From NCBI GenBank assembly GCA_902363595.1, contig CABJAP010000012.1, positions 90,179 to 154,178 on the forward strand: a stretch of 64,000 bases of DNA, given 5' to 3'. The notes below the pieces were generated by a model. It saw nothing but the letters and a program-made list of their open reading frames with translations. It searched no databases and was not told the DNA's origin. Below are positions 36,211 to 46,358 of this stretch, in pieces. How positions within the stretch are numbered: the stretch's first letter is position 1; each line of letters opens with the position of its first letter. The stretch comes from Clostridia bacterium (GTDB taxonomy: Bacteria > Bacillota > Clostridia > Peptostreptococcales > Anaerovoracaceae). Made by a program: the position numbers and the translations under genes.

Positions 36211-36420
36211 ATGGTAATTCATGTTGACGCCAGGGGCTGCGCTTGCCCTGAGCCGGTAATCAAGACAAAGAAGGCGATCGCGCAGGAGCACGATGAAGTG
36301 GTGGTTCTTGTGGACAATCGGACCGCTTTGGAAAACGTAAAGCGATTTGCGGCAAAACAGAATCATCAGGTGATAGTTGAAGAAATCGAAGGCGACTATC
36401 AGCTGACTTTAAAGAAGTAG
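36211..36420 (+). CDS. TusA-family sulfur/selenium carrier
   Basis: 69 residues from ATG 36211, with GAGGAGGT just upstream; an in-frame TTG at 36196 is rejected. VDARGCACPEPVIKTKKAI contains the CPxP motif whose Cys binds sulfur as persulfide (selenium here by context). It is the domain missing from the DsrE gene at 33223, so the usual YedF fusion appears split into two genes in this locus. Confidence 0.93.
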   Translation: MVIHVDARGCACPEPVIKTKKAIAQEHDEVVVLVDNRTALENVKRFAAKQNHQVIVEEIEGDYQLTLKK

Positions 36421-36431
36421 GCGGGGTGCAT

Positions 36432-36689
36432 ATGGAATATATCGTGACCTTTCATACCCATTTTGACGCGCTGCAGTACGAGCGATTTTTGAAAAAAGAG
36501 GGCATTAAAGGAAAACTGCAGCCGGTTCCCAGGGCGCTGAGCTCATCCTGCGGCACTTGTGTAAAGTTCGCCGCAAAAGAACCGGCAGAGGAAAATCCCA
36601 AGTTCGTGGACCATGAGTTTGAAAAGTTGTTTGCTGTCGGGGATGATGGGTATGTGTTCCTGGCTGACGGCGATGCTGACGGGTTATAG
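36432..36689 (+). CDS. DUF3343 protein, second copy
   Basis: 85 residues from ATG 36432 (GGGG upstream; a GTG at 36426 is in frame). YIVTFHTHFDALQYERFLKKEG, LQPVPRALSSSCGTCVKF: small, with an SSCGTC motif like the first DUF3343 copy. It is the last gene of the yedE-tusA operon and ends at a terminator. Function unknown; association with selenium genes is the only clue. Confidence 0.85.
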   Translation: MEYIVTFHTHFDALQYERFLKKEGIKGKLQPVPRALSSSCGTCVKFAAKEPAEENPKFVDHEFEKLFAVGDDGYVFLADGDADGL

Positions 36690-36695
36690 ATGAGG

Positions 36696-36741
36696 AAAAA
36701 AGGATGGAAACAGAAGTCGTTCTTCGTGTTCCATCCTTTTT
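36696..36741. terminator. Bidirectional terminator
   Basis: AAAAAGGATGGAA (36696-36708) pairs perfectly with TTCCATCCTTTTT (36729-36741). It serves the yedE operon and the convergent secreted-protein gene. Confidence 0.88.
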
Positions 36742-36745
36742 AGAC

Positions 36746-37882
36746 TTATTTCCATTTAAGGGTATAGGCGCCGGATTCACGTTTGTCTTTGGTATAGATC
36801 TTTATATAATAAGCTCCTTTTGATAGACGCCCGTACTTTGTTTTGCTTTCAATATAACCATCTGCGTCTACCGTCTTTTGACGCAGGCTTTTCACTTTCT
36901 TTCCCTTTTTGTTATATAGATCGATATAACATTGGCCAGACATATAATTTTTTAAATAAAATTTCACTTTACCGGATTTTTTGACTTTGACCTTGTACCA
37001 ATCGTGGCCTTTTTTGCCAGACAGGACATAGCCTTTGATTTTTTTGTTTCGTTTAATGGAGACGCTTTTTTTCTTGGTGGCGCCGCTTTTTTCCTTAATT
37101 TTGGTATTACGAAGATAGAGCCGGTAGGGCCCTGTGCCGGATTGATCCTGAACATTTTTGAGGCGGAGATAATAGGTCGTTCCTTTTTTTACCCCAAAAT
37201 ACAATGGCAGGCCGCCATCATAAGACCTGGCAATATTTTTTGAAATCTGCTTTTTATTGTTGTCCAAGAGGGCGAACGTTGCGTCTTCTTCACCAGTATA
37301 GTAGTTTACCTTGATATAGCCGGTTTCTTTTGCAGTGAACCGGTACGTTTGCGATTTAGCAATGGGGGTTATCCCCAGGTATTCAGTCGTATTCAAACGA
37401 ATTGTTCGGTCGGCGGCAGGATAGAGCCTCGCTTCCAGATCAAAAGAAACCTGGAAAGAAGGGGCCTTGCTGCAAATGGCGATATAAAGCTGTTCTCCGG
37501 CTTTTGCAGAACTGAGCTGCAGGTTATGGCGGAGACCGTTTTCAATTTTTAATTGTTCTTCCCATTTGTCACTGAGATTTTCTTTTTTGCCATATGCTAC
37601 ATTGAGCGATCCTGTCCCTCGGACATTCACAATCTTCACATCAATTAATCCGCTTTCGGTAAAGGGGACTTGATAAATTTTGCCGCGATAGCCATCAAAG
37701 AGAATCGGGTCGCTGTCTGAAATCGTGCCCGATATTTTAGGAACATGTTCCTTCCCCTGATAGATTTTTGTGGGAATCATTTCCACATACTTCCCAGGAG
37801 ATTCAGCAGCCATTGCCGCTGATGGGATCACCGCTGCGAAGAGCATGAGCCCGGTGATCAATGCTGTGATCTTCGTTTTCAT
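36746..37882 (-). CDS. Secreted protein with repeated beta-sandwich (pre-peptidase-like) domains
   Basis: 378 residues from ATG at 37882 (minus strand, AAAGGAGG upstream). A clear signal peptide, MKTKITALITGLMLFAAVIP then SAAMA, predicts cleavage before AESPGKY. Three related beta-rich segments follow. In each, a Tyr-rich strand is followed by a polar turn: QTYRFTAKETGYIKVNYYTG, KGHDWYKVKVKKSGKVKFYL and GAYYIKIYTKDKRESGAYTL. The pattern recalls pre-peptidase C-terminal domains. The C-terminal third is rich in Lys. No catalytic domain or cell-wall anchor is seen; a surface or matrix role is a guess. Confidence 0.8.
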   Translation of the reverse strand: MKTKITALITGLMLFAAVIPSAAMAAESPGKYVEMIPTKIYQGKEHVPKISGTISDSDPILFDGYRGKIYQVPFTESGLIDVKIVNVRGTGSLNVAYGKKENLSDKWEEQLKIENGLRHNLQLSSAKAGEQLYIAICSKAPSFQVSFDLEARLYPAADRTIRLNTTEYLGITPIAKSQTYRFTAKETGYIKVNYYTGEEDATFALLDNNKKQISKNIARSYDGGLPLYFGVKKGTTYYLRLKNVQDQSGTGPYRLYLRNTKIKEKSGATKKKSVSIKRNKKIKGYVLSGKKGHDWYKVKVKKSGKVKFYLKNYMSGQCYIDLYNKKGKKVKSLRQKTVDADGYIESKTKYGRLSKGAYYIKIYTKDKRESGAYTLKWK

Positions 37883-38110
37883 AATTTCCTCCTTTTTACA
37901 CAATACACTTAGAGACATGAACAACGTGCTGACAGCAGGGATTCTGTATACGAAAAGAAATGATTTCGACGGCAGAATTGGTTTGCTGTCTAGCTATAGT
38001 ATACCTTGTAAGTGACGAGGAGGCAAGCATGGAAGAGGGGCGCGCCTAAGGCGCCCCGGGGTGGTCTTGCCTGGGCTCGGTTTTGCTCGGGAAAAATACT
38101 TTTTTTGCCG

Positions 38111-38345
38111 ATTCCTATTCGAAATAGCCTGTTTTGGATGCAAGGTCCATAGAAAAACAGGCAATTTTGATGCTTTCGCAGCTCGGCGGGTCGGAAGATG
38201 GTATCTATTTGCTGCAAATAGCTCCGAACGAATAATTTATGTGTGGTTAGTTGCGAGTAACAACTGAGATGAACTGGCCTGAAGCGAAATTTCACGTGAT
38301 TTTCTATGGACTTTGGCTTGAAAAAGGCCGATTTCGAATAGAAAT
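38111..38345. repeat. Imperfect long inverted repeat (MITE-like or structured element)
   Basis: ATTCCTATTCGAAAT...TCCATAGAAAA at 38111-38156 is the reverse complement, with about 70 percent identity and no gaps over 46 positions, of 38300-38345. The arms are 143 bases apart. A separate GC-rich hairpin (GGGGCGC...GCGCCCC) is at about 38037-38059. I see no convincing gene in 37883-38799. Confidence 0.75.
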
Positions 38346-38650
38346 GGGATAAATTTACATTTTGCTCAGCGTGGATTCGCTTCATGCAGCGGGTTAGAGC
38401 AGTTTGGGCCGTGCTGGTGATCCGGGTTACAAAAATCCGAAAATTTTTATTCTTTGTATCCAAATTACAGCCTGGCGCAGGCTGCAGGTTTTTATACCAG
38501 TATTTACTCCATCGCAGGCGAACTGGCCGGCTGATACGCACATCTGCTCTGCGGCCGCCAGATTCCAGGCAGCACAAGGTTTCATAGCATAAAAGAAAGA
38601 GATGATAGGATCGAGATTGCGATAGAGGAGTTGATGGAGAAAGATTAATC

Positions 38651-38688
38651 AGTACAGAACAAATGTTCCTTTTTGTTCTGTACTTTTT
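38651..38688 (+). terminator. Hairpin with T run, containing an SOS (LexA) box
   Basis: AGTACAGAACAAA (38651-38663) pairs perfectly with TTTGTTCTGTACT (38672-38684), followed by TTTT. It lies just after a TAA that closes a possible gene remnant. Within it, GAAC-AAAT-GTTC (38657-38668) fits the Firmicutes LexA box core GAAC-N4-GTTC and lies upstream of uvrB, a classic SOS gene. Confidence 0.7.
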
Positions 38689-38799
38689 AAATATTCTATG
38701 CTAGAATACCTACATGGAATCGATGCTGCCGCAAGGCAAAAGCGAGTGAAATAACAGCGGACCCAGGTCCGCGTTCAAGATAATACGGGGGTGGAACAG

Positions 38800-40782
38800 A
38801 TGCGAGAAGAGCGTCTTTTTAAAATAGCTTCAGAATACAAACCTATGGGAGACCAGCCGCAGGCCATCCAAACGCTGGCCCGCGGAGTGGAGGAAGGCAG
38901 AGAACACCAAACATTGATGGGCGTTACCGGCTCTGGAAAAACCTTCACCATGGCCAATATTATCGAAAAGGTGCAAAAGCCTACCCTGGTGATTTCCCAC
39001 AACAAAACCCTGGCAGCCCAGCTTCACGGCGAATTCAAAGAGTTTTTTCCCGACAACGCGGTGGAATACTTTGTCTCCTATTACGACTACTACCAGCCGG
39101 AAGCTTACGTGCCTTCCACGGATACCTATATTGAAAAGGATTCCGATATCAACGAAGAGATTGAAAAACTGCGCCACTCGGCCACAGCGGCTCTGGCGGA
39201 GCGGAGCGACGTAATCATCGTCGCCAGCGTATCCTGCATCTATGGACTGGGCAGCCCATTTGACTACGAAAATCAAATGCTGTCGCTGCGGCCGGGCATG
39301 GAAAAAAATCGCCAGGATATTCTGCGCCGATTGGTGGACATCCAATATACCCGCAACGATATGGCCTTCACCAGAGGCACGTTCCGGGTGCGGGGCGATG
39401 TGATCGACATCTATCCGGCAGGAGCGGAAAACGCAGTCCGGGTAGAACTCTTCGGCGACGAAGTGGAAACCATTAAAGAGATCAATCCCGTGACCGGCGA
39501 AATCATCGGATTGCGCAATCACATTGCCGTTTACCCGGCTTCCCACTATGTAACGACCAAAGAAAACATCGAAAACGCCGCTCTGACCATCGGCGAAGAA
39601 CTGGAAGAGCGGATCCAGTGGTTCAAAGACCGGGGCAAACTGATCGAAGCGCAGAGAATTGAACAAAGGACCCGCTACGACATTGAAATGCTTCGGGAAA
39701 TCGGCACCTGCAAAGGGATCGAGAATTATTCCCGCCATCTCAACGGACTGCCCGCCGGTAACCGGCCTTATACACTGATCGACTACTTCCCCGACGATTT
39801 CCTCATCATGATCGACGAATCCCACGTCATGCTCCCCCAGCTGAGGGCCATGTACGCCGGAGACCGATCCCGGAAAAGCTCGCTGGTGGAATACGGTTTC
39901 CGTCTGCCTTCCGCGCTGGACAACCGGCCCCTTCAGTTCGAGGAATTTCGGAACCTGGCCCACCAGTGCATCTATGTCAGCGCTACGCCGGGCTCCTATG
40001 AAAAAGAACAGAGCGGCGGCGTCACAGCCGAACAGATCATCCGCCCCACCGGCCTTTTGGATCCGTTGATTCAGGTCCAGAAGAGCGAAGGGCAGATCGA
40101 CCACCTCATTGGAGAAATCAATAAAACCGTGGAAAAGGGCGAGAAAGTCCTGGTAACCACATTGACAAAAAAAATGTCTGAAAGCCTGACCGATTATTTA
40201 AAAAACGCCGGAATACGTGTTAGATATCTTCATTCTGAGGTAGATACATTAGAGAGAATGGAGATCATCCGCGACCTGCGTATGAACGTGTTTGACGTTC
40301 TGGTGGGAATTAACCTTCTGCGGGAAGGGCTGGATATCCCAGAGGTGTCCCTGGTCGCCATCCTGGATGCGGACAAGCAGGGATTCCTGAGGACGGAAAC
40401 CTCGCTGATTCAGACCATCGGCCGCGCCGCCAGACACTCGGAAGGCCGGGTCATCATGTACGCCGATACCATCAGTCCGGCGATGAAGGTCTCCATTGAG
40501 GAAACAGAGCGCAGACGCAAGATACAGGACGCCTATAACAAAGAACACGGCATCACGCCCCAGACCATCAAAAAATCGGTAAGAGACGTGATCGAAGCCA
40601 CCATTGCTGCTGAGGAAGAATCCCAGTATAAGGGAAAGAGTCCTCTGGAGCTGACCAAGAAAGAGCTGGCCGCATATATCAAACAATTGGAAAAGGAAAT
40701 GAAACAGGCTGCTGTTGACCTCCAGTTCGAACGGGCGGCCATGCTGCGAGACCAGATTTTCGAATATAAAGTAAAACTTTAA
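38800..40782 (+). CDS. uvrB: Excinuclease ABC subunit UvrB
   Basis: 660 residues from ATG 38800 (GGGGTGG upstream; GTG 38791 is an alternative). UvrB verifies DNA damage in nucleotide excision repair. Walker [14 protein letters not shown], the beta-hairpin region [20 protein letters not shown], helicase motifs ([45 protein letters not shown]) and the C-terminal UVR domain ([20 protein letters not shown]) are all present. It is followed after 14 bases by uvrA. The upstream LexA-type box suggests SOS induction. Confidence 0.98.
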   Translation: MREERLFKIASEYKPMGDQPQAIQTLARGVEEGREHQTLMGVTGSGKTFTMANIIEKVQKPTLVISHNKTLAAQLHGEFKEFFPDNAVEYFVSYYDYYQPEAYVPSTDTYIEKDSDINEEIEKLRHSATAALAERSDVIIVASVSCIYGLGSPFDYENQMLSLRPGMEKNRQDILRRLVDIQYTRNDMAFTRGTFRVRGDVIDIYPAGAENAVRVELFGDEVETIKEINPVTGEIIGLRNHIAVYPASHYVTTKENIENAALTIGEELEERIQWFKDRGKLIEAQRIEQRTRYDIEMLREIGTCKGIENYSRHLNGLPAGNRPYTLIDYFPDDFLIMIDESHVMLPQLRAMYAGDRSRKSSLVEYGFRLPSALDNRPLQFEEFRNLAHQCIYVSATPGSYEKEQSGGVTAEQIIRPTGLLDPLIQVQKSEGQIDHLIGEINKTVEKGEKVLVTTLTKKMSESLTDYLKNAGIRVRYLHSEVDTLERMEIIRDLRMNVFDVLVGINLLREGLDIPEVSLVAILDADKQGFLRTETSLIQTIGRAARHSEGRVIMYADTISPAMKVSIEETERRRKIQDAYNKEHGITPQTIKKSVRDVIEATIAAEEESQYKGKSPLELTKKELAAYIKQLEKEMKQAAVDLQFERAAMLRDQIFEYKVKL

Positions 40783-40796
40783 CATGAGGATAAGAG

Positions 40797-43631
40797 ATGA
40801 CAAAAGACATTCACATCAAAGGAGCAAATGAAAACAACTTAAAAAACATTGACGTTACCATCCCCAGAGACCAGATGGTGGTGCTGACGGGGCTTTCCGG
40901 TTCCGGAAAGTCGTCGCTGGCTTTTGACACCATCTATGCGGAAGGACAGCGGCGCTATGTGGAGAGCCTGTCTTCCTACGCCAGACAGTTTCTGGGACAG
41001 ATGGAAAAACCCAATGTGGAATATATCGAAGGCCTTTCACCGGCTATTTCCATAGACCAAAAGACCACCAGCAAAAATCCCCGCTCCACCGTGGGCACAG
41101 TAACAGAGATTTACGACTATCTGCGGCTGATGTACGCCCGTATCGGCGTGCCCCACTGTCCGGTCTGCGGCAAGGAGATTTCCAGCCAGTCAGTGGATCA
41201 GATCGTGGATTCGCTCATGGAACTGGGGGAAAAGACCAGGATTACCATGCTGGCACCGGTGGTACGCCAGAGAAAAGGCGAACACGAAAAGATTCTGGAG
41301 CGAATCCGCAAAGAAGGATTCACCAGAGTCAGAGTCGACGGCGAGATCCGGCAGATTAATGAAGAAGAGATTAAACTGGAAAAGAATCTGAAGCATATTA
41401 TCGAGATCGTCATCGACCGGATCATCGTCAAAGAAGGCGCGGAAAGCCGCTTGTCAGAAGCCTGCGAGCTGGCAATTTCCCATGGGGATGGACTGATCGT
41501 GGCCCATATCAAACAGGACGAAGCGGAATACGACCGAATCTTCAGCACCAGCCTGGCCTGCCCGGAACACGGAGTCAGCATCGCTGAGCTGGAGCCGCGG
41601 ATGTTCTCCTTTAACAACCCCTTCGGCGCCTGCCCGGACTGCAAGGGGCTGGGATTCATCCAGAGAATCGACCCGGATCTGATCATCACCCAGCAGGACA
41701 AGAGCATCCCCGACGGCTGTCTGTCCACCATCTTCGCTTCCATGGAATTTTCCGGATTCTACCGGCAGATGATCGAAGCTCTGGCCGAGTATCACAAAGT
41801 GGATATCAATACGCCGTATAACAAGCTGCCGAAAAAATTCAAACAAGAGCTTTTATACGGGACCGGAAAACGGCACCTGAAATATTATTATACCAGCCGC
41901 AGCAACGGCACCAAATCCTATCGGGATCATCCATTCGAAGGCGTGATCAATAACCTGGAACGGAGATACCGGGAGACCAATTCGGAATTCATCAAAGAAA
42001 AGATGAGCAAATACATGACCATCACCCCATGCGATACCTGCGGCGGCAGACGTCTGCGGCCGGAAGTGCTGGCCGTTACCGTAGGCGGAAAAAACATCAT
42101 GGAGTTCTGTGAGATGTCCATCCGCGACGCCTATCAGTTTGTGGAAAGCCTGCACCTTTCTGAAAAAGAGCTGATGATCGCCAATCAAGTGCTCAAGGAA
42201 ATTAAAGCGCGGCTCAACTTCCTCATCGACGTGGGCCTGGACTACCTAACCCTCTCCAGAGCTTCGGCAACTCTTTCCGGGGGTGAATCGCAGCGTATAC
42301 GGCTGGCGACCCAAATCGGTTCCAGTCTGGTGGGCGTCCTCTATATTTTGGACGAGCCCAGCATCGGCCTCCATCAAAAGGACAACGAAAAGCTTTTGGC
42401 TACCCTGAGGCATTTGACCGATATCGGCAACACCCTGATCGTGGTCGAACACGATGAAGATACCATGTATGCGGCCGACCATATTGTAGACATCGGACCC
42501 GGCGCCGGTATCCACGGCGGCGAGCTGGTGGCGGAAGGAACCGTGGAGGATATTAAAAAGAACAAGCGATCCATCACCGGCCAATACCTGAGCGGGGAAA
42601 AGAAGATCGAAGTGCCGAAAAATCGCCGTCAGGGAAACGGTCTCAAGATCCAAATCAAAGGTGCGGCAGAAAACAATCTGAAAAAGATCAACGTCAACAT
42701 CCCGCTGGGCAAGCTGGTCTGCGTTACCGGAGTTTCTGGTTCGGGAAAGAGCAGTCTGGTCAACGAAATCCTGTACAAGGGCGTGGCTGGGGAAACCAAC
42801 GGACTGAAAGCCAAAGCCGGCGCTCATAAAAAGATCATCGGAATCGAAAACATCGATAAAGTAATCGATATCAACCAGTCGCCCATCGGCAGAACGCCCC
42901 GGTCAAACCCGGCTACCTACACAGGGGTATTTACGCCCATCCGGGATCTGTTCGCCCAGCTGCCGGAAGCCAAGCTGAGGGGATACGAAAAGGGACGCTT
43001 CAGCTTTAACGTCAAGGGCGGCAGATGCGAGGCGTGCAGCGGAGACGGCATCATCAAGATTGAAATGCATTTCCTGCCTGATGTATATGTGCCCTGCGAA
43101 GTCTGCAAAGGAAGAAGATATAATCGTGAAACTCTGGAAGTGAAATATAAAGGAAAGAGCATCTTTGATGTGCTGGACATGAATGTGACAGAAGCGCTTG
43201 AATTTTTCCAGCACATTCCCGCCATCGCAAGACAGCTGGAAACGTTGGAGCAGGTGGGACTAGGGTATATTAAACTGGGACAGCCTTCCACCCAGCTTTC
43301 CGGAGGAGAAGCCCAGCGGATCAAGCTGGCATCCGAGCTCTCCAAGCGGAGCACGGGAAAGACCTTGTATATTTTGGATGAGCCGACCACAGGACTTCAT
43401 TTTGCCGACGTGGATAAGCTGCTGCAAGTGCTGGATACCTTGGTAGACGCAGGCAATACGGTGGTTGTAATCGAACACAACCTGGACGTCATCAAGAGAG
43501 CCGACCACATCATCGACCTGGGGCCGGACGGCGGCTTTCGCGGCGGAGAAATTGTAGCTGAGGGTACCCCTGAAGAAGTGGCCCAGGCGGCGCAGTCCTA
43601 TACCGGACAGTTTTTAAAAAAAATGCTCTAA
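40797..43631 (+). CDS. uvrA: Excinuclease ABC subunit UvrA
   Basis: 944 residues, full length. UvrA is the ABC-type ATPase that finds lesions and loads UvrB. Two ABC modules are seen: Walker [15 protein letters not shown] (N-terminal) and [14 protein letters not shown] (C-terminal). Signature motifs are LSGGESQRI and LSGGEAQRI. Zinc-finger pairs are HCPVCGKE (first), CPDCKGLGF (insertion), CDTCGGRRL and CEACSGDG...[10 protein letters not shown]. It belongs to one operon with uvrB. The palindrome at 43831 followed by a T-rich run may end it. Confidence 0.98.
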   Translation: MTKDIHIKGANENNLKNIDVTIPRDQMVVLTGLSGSGKSSLAFDTIYAEGQRRYVESLSSYARQFLGQMEKPNVEYIEGLSPAISIDQKTTSKNPRSTVGTVTEIYDYLRLMYARIGVPHCPVCGKEISSQSVDQIVDSLMELGEKTRITMLAPVVRQRKGEHEKILERIRKEGFTRVRVDGEIRQINEEEIKLEKNLKHIIEIVIDRIIVKEGAESRLSEACELAISHGDGLIVAHIKQDEAEYDRIFSTSLACPEHGVSIAELEPRMFSFNNPFGACPDCKGLGFIQRIDPDLIITQQDKSIPDGCLSTIFASMEFSGFYRQMIEALAEYHKVDINTPYNKLPKKFKQELLYGTGKRHLKYYYTSRSNGTKSYRDHPFEGVINNLERRYRETNSEFIKEKMSKYMTITPCDTCGGRRLRPEVLAVTVGGKNIMEFCEMSIRDAYQFVESLHLSEKELMIANQVLKEIKARLNFLIDVGLDYLTLSRASATLSGGESQRIRLATQIGSSLVGVLYILDEPSIGLHQKDNEKLLATLRHLTDIGNTLIVVEHDEDTMYAADHIVDIGPGAGIHGGELVAEGTVEDIKKNKRSITGQYLSGEKKIEVPKNRRQGNGLKIQIKGAAENNLKKINVNIPLGKLVCVTGVSGSGKSSLVNEILYKGVAGETNGLKAKAGAHKKIIGIENIDKVIDINQSPIGRTPRSNPATYTGVFTPIRDLFAQLPEAKLRGYEKGRFSFNVKGGRCEACSGDGIIKIEMHFLPDVYVPCEVCKGRRYNRETLEVKYKGKSIFDVLDMNVTEALEFFQHIPAIARQLETLEQVGLGYIKLGQPSTQLSGGEAQRIKLASELSKRSTGKTLYILDEPTTGLHFADVDKLLQVLDTLVDAGNTVVVIEHNLDVIKRADHIIDLGPDGGFRGGEIVAEGTPEEVAQAAQSYTGQFLKKML

Positions 43632-43643
43632 TGTGCGCAGGTG

Positions 43644-43659
43644 GTTGCTTTTTGACAAC
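43644..43659. promoter_or_regulatory. Enhancer (UAS) dyad upstream of the symporter operon
   Basis: GTTGCTTTTTGACAAC fits GTTG-N8-CAAC, about 220 bases above the sigma-54 promoter at 43866. The likely binder is Reg4, encoded downstream in the same block. Confidence 0.65.
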
Positions 43660-43830
43660 TTCAGGATGCGGCGATGCAACCGGCTGGAAAGCGAGATTCA
43701 AAACATTCTAAATAGTTTGAAAATGCGCCCCCTGGGGATAAACCGCGTACAATTATAATTTCCAAAAATTAGAAACTGTTTCAAAAGTAAAACAAAGGAA
43801 AAAATTAGAAAAAACAAGAGGTTGCTAAAC

Positions 43831-43850
43831 CCGTTGAAATTTCAACGGGT
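43831..43850. promoter_or_regulatory. Perfect 20-bp palindrome (regulatory site and possible uvrA terminator)
   Basis: CCCGTTGAAATTTCAACGGG is perfectly self-complementary and is followed by TTTTCTTTTTTT. It contains the GTTGAAAT core found near the other sigma-54 promoters, 15 bases above the -24 box. Confidence 0.7.
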
Positions 43851-43865
43851 TTTCTTTTTTTGCCC

Positions 43866-43882
43866 TTGGTATGAGATTTGCA
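43866..43882 (+). promoter_or_regulatory. Sigma-54 promoter of the 43935-47958 operon
   Basis: TTGGTATGAGATTTGCA has GG (43868-43869) and GC (43880-43881) twelve bases apart, followed by CTATATAG. Confidence 0.86.
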
Positions 43883-43934
43883 CTATATAGAAGCTATAAG
43901 TTGTTTCCATGTGATGCAGAAAGGAGTGATCGAG

Positions 43935-44600
43935 ATGCTGCAAGAAAAGACTATTGTAAAAAGGCTCGGGAAAGCAGCCCGGGCGGAACCTGCGGACTGC
44001 TTGCAAACAGCGGGAGACGTACAATTTTTTACCCAGATTGTACATAGCAGGAACGAGGCGGTTGAAAGCAAATTAAAGCTGCTGAGGGGAAGCTTTTTCG
44101 GCAGACCCATGGTGAAATTCGAAGTGAAAAGCATGTCCGACGTCTGGGTGCCCTATTGCTATTTGGAATATGATTTTTCCGTAGAACGAAAAATTATGTT
44201 CAAACAAAAAGGACTGATGAAAACGGGCACCGTTGGCTTGGTGTTCGATCTGAACGAAATGCACCCATTCCAGTACGATCTGTTTGAGAGCGGTGCGCTG
44301 CCGCTGAAAAAAGGCAGGCTGAATCAAGAACAGCGGAAAATGCTCAAGAGCAGCCACTCCCTTTGCGAAGTGAAAGCAAAGGCGGAAGATTACCTCCAAT
44401 TTCGAGTCATGAAAAAGTTTTACGGCACGGAGGCGCAGCTGTACCTAAAGAAGGAACAGCCTTTTTTCCGCCCCGCAGTGGAGATCGAAGTGCTGTACAA
44501 AGGAAAAAACACCAATTTCAGGTATGCGTACCTGGATGAGTTCGCTGTGGAGAGCGAACACGTTCTGGGCCTGAAATATCGGGTAGACAACAATTTTTAA
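43935..44600 (+). CDS. Unrecognised protein, first gene of the symporter-amidohydrolase operon
   Basis: 221 residues from ATG 43935 (GAAAGGAG upstream). I do not recognise a family. The protein is soluble-looking, basic and rich in Lys, Phe and Tyr, with no signal peptide or membrane helix. Segments such as PMVKFEVKSMSDVWVPYCYL and FFRPAVEIEVLYKGKNTNFR look like beta strands of two related halves (each has F-x-x-P then a V-E/F-E-V strand), so an internal duplication is possible. It is the promoter-proximal gene of a sigma-54 operon encoding a symporter and an amidohydrolase, which suggests a catabolic enzyme or binding protein. Confidence 0.8.
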   Translation: MLQEKTIVKRLGKAARAEPADCLQTAGDVQFFTQIVHSRNEAVESKLKLLRGSFFGRPMVKFEVKSMSDVWVPYCYLEYDFSVERKIMFKQKGLMKTGTVGLVFDLNEMHPFQYDLFESGALPLKKGRLNQEQRKMLKSSHSLCEVKAKAEDYLQFRVMKKFYGTEAQLYLKKEQPFFRPAVEIEVLYKGKNTNFRYAYLDEFAVESEHVLGLKYRVDNNF

Positions 44601-44667
44601 AAGGACCGCTGAGGAACTGACAGAAAGCAGTTTTCGTTATTTGTGTGAAAAGAAAGGCGGAAGTTTT

Positions 44668-46110
44668 ATGATTAATTTTGCAGAGATCTGGTCGACACTG
44701 GACTGGATGATTATCGTCGCATATTTCGCAGTTATTATTTTAGTGGGACTGGTCATGCGCAAGAGAGCCAGCAAGAATATGAAAAGCTTCTTTGTCGCAT
44801 CCAGGAGGCTGACGATTCCGGTGCTGGTAGGTGTGGGCGCTGCCAGCTGGTATGATTCCTGGACCATAGTCGGCCTGGCCGAATGCGGCACGACAATGGG
44901 AATCTGTATTATCTTTATTTATGTAATCCCCACCGCTATCCTCAGACTGCCGCTGGCCGTATGGATCGGCCCTCTTGTCCGGAATAAAATCCCCGATTGG
45001 GTCATCACAATGCCGGATTTGATGGCTTACATGTACGACAAACGGACAAAACTGGTAATGGCGCTGGGAATGCTGCCTCCGTTTCTTTATGAAGCGGCTT
45101 TACTCACCGCAGGCGGGCAGGTAATTTCCTATGTTACGGGGATGAACATGTGGGTCGCTTTTGTGATCCTGGGCGTAATCATTATTTTTTACACCTCTTT
45201 GTCCGGGCTGTGGGGCCTGGCTGTTACCGATATGATGCAGTTTGTTGTCATGTCGGTTGCCGCGGGCGTTCTTTGCTTTGGCATTTACGCTCATTTTCAA
45301 GGATTCGGCAGTCTGTTCGATCAGGTAGAGGCGGTCAATCCGGAATTTATGACCATAACCGGCGGCAACGATTTTATGGCCATTTTGGGATGGGTGATCA
45401 GCGCCCTGGCCATGTACGCCAATTCCCAGTCCTATCAGAGGTTCGGCTCCTCCAAATCAGGCGGAGACATTAAAGTTTCCTATACTTGCATCATGATCTT
45501 CGGATTATTCTTCAGCACCGTAATGGTAATCGCCGGCATGGCGGCACTGATTACATTCCCGGAAGCAGCGGCACAAGCGCCGTCGGAAGCTTTCTGGGGC
45601 GTTGTTTTCACCACCTTGCCCATCGGGCTGAGGGGGCTCTTTGTGGCCGCATTGCTCTCTGCGGTTATGTCTACGGTAAGCGCCGATTATCTCATTGCGG
45701 GAGCGGTGGTTATCCACGATATTGTCAAAGGCTTTTTCAAACCTTCCCTCAGCGACAAAGCCGAAGTCTTTGGAACCCGGGTCGTCATCTGGTGTATCGG
45801 TATCTTTATGATCGTTGCCACCTACTTCTGGCAGGACGGCATTTCCAAAGCTTACTACTATTGCGGAGGATTCCAGGTAGCGGCCTTCATCGTTCCTTTG
45901 ATGTTCGGACTTTTCTATCGCAAAAAGACAGCTGCCGCAGGATTCTGGAGCCTGGTGCTGACCATCATTGCTTATGCGGTATGGCAATTCGCGCTGGGAA
46001 TCCCATGGGGTATTCCGACCAATCTGGCCTGCATCCTGTTCAGCATGATCGTTTATGTCGTCGTCGCCAAGATCACCTATAAAGGTGAAGAAAAGAAAGC
46101 CATTGCATAA
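44668..46110 (+). CDS. Sodium:solute symporter family (SSS) transporter
   Basis: 480 residues from ATG 44668 (AAAGGCGG upstream). About 13 membrane segments with SSS features: an N-terminal MRKRASKNMKSFFVASRR loop, ASWYDSWTIVGL, SLSGLWGLAVTDMMQFVVM and the Na+-site-like region AALLSAVMSTVSADYLIAG. It probably takes up the substrate of the downstream amidohydrolase. The 76-residue membrane protein that follows may be an accessory subunit, as YhdT is beside PanF. Confidence 0.9.
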   Translation: MINFAEIWSTLDWMIIVAYFAVIILVGLVMRKRASKNMKSFFVASRRLTIPVLVGVGAASWYDSWTIVGLAECGTTMGICIIFIYVIPTAILRLPLAVWIGPLVRNKIPDWVITMPDLMAYMYDKRTKLVMALGMLPPFLYEAALLTAGGQVISYVTGMNMWVAFVILGVIIIFYTSLSGLWGLAVTDMMQFVVMSVAAGVLCFGIYAHFQGFGSLFDQVEAVNPEFMTITGGNDFMAILGWVISALAMYANSQSYQRFGSSKSGGDIKVSYTCIMIFGLFFSTVMVIAGMAALITFPEAAAQAPSEAFWGVVFTTLPIGLRGLFVAALLSAVMSTVSADYLIAGAVVIHDIVKGFFKPSLSDKAEVFGTRVVIWCIGIFMIVATYFWQDGISKAYYYCGGFQVAAFIVPLMFGLFYRKKTAAAGFWSLVLTIIAYAVWQFALGIPWGIPTNLACILFSMIVYVVVAKITYKGEEKKAIA

Positions 46111-46127
46111 GGAAAGGCGGTTAAACC

Positions 46128-46358
46128 ATGAAAAAAGAACTGAGTGAAGAAAGAAAAACGAGGCTGGCGTATATCTGGGCGGCCATCGCGCTGATATCGT
46201 CTGTGGTACTGGGAGCGCTGGTAGCGGCCGGATCGGATCAAATTCTGCCCATTTTCCTGGGGTTGTCAACGGTCCTTTACGGCCCGGTGACCGCATTCCT
46301 CTATATCCGGGAAGTAAGAAACGGCGTATTCAAAGTGGAGGAGGATGACAATGAGTAG
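46128..46358 (+). CDS. Small membrane protein, possible symporter partner
   Basis: 76 residues, GGAAAGGCGG before the ATG. It has two hydrophobic helices (LAYIWAAIALISSVVLGALV, and LPIFLGLSTVLYGPVTAFLY) and charged ends. No family was assigned. It sits between the SSS transporter and the amidohydrolase, overlapping the latter by 8 bases, so it is translated with them. A small partner of the symporter is the simplest reading. Confidence 0.8.
   Translation: MKKELSEERKTRLAYIWAAIALISSVVLGALVAAGSDQILPIFLGLSTVLYGPVTAFLYIREVRNGVFKVEEDDNE

Noticed and set aside
37990..38577. Open frame of 195 codons on the minus strand before uvrB
   Set aside because: It runs across both arms of the inverted repeat and the GC-rich hairpin, lacks a ribosome site, and its composition is unlike a protein.
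38830..40104. Long open frame (424 codons) on the minus strand within uvrB
   Set aside because: uvrB is full length and certain; the antisense frame has no family features.
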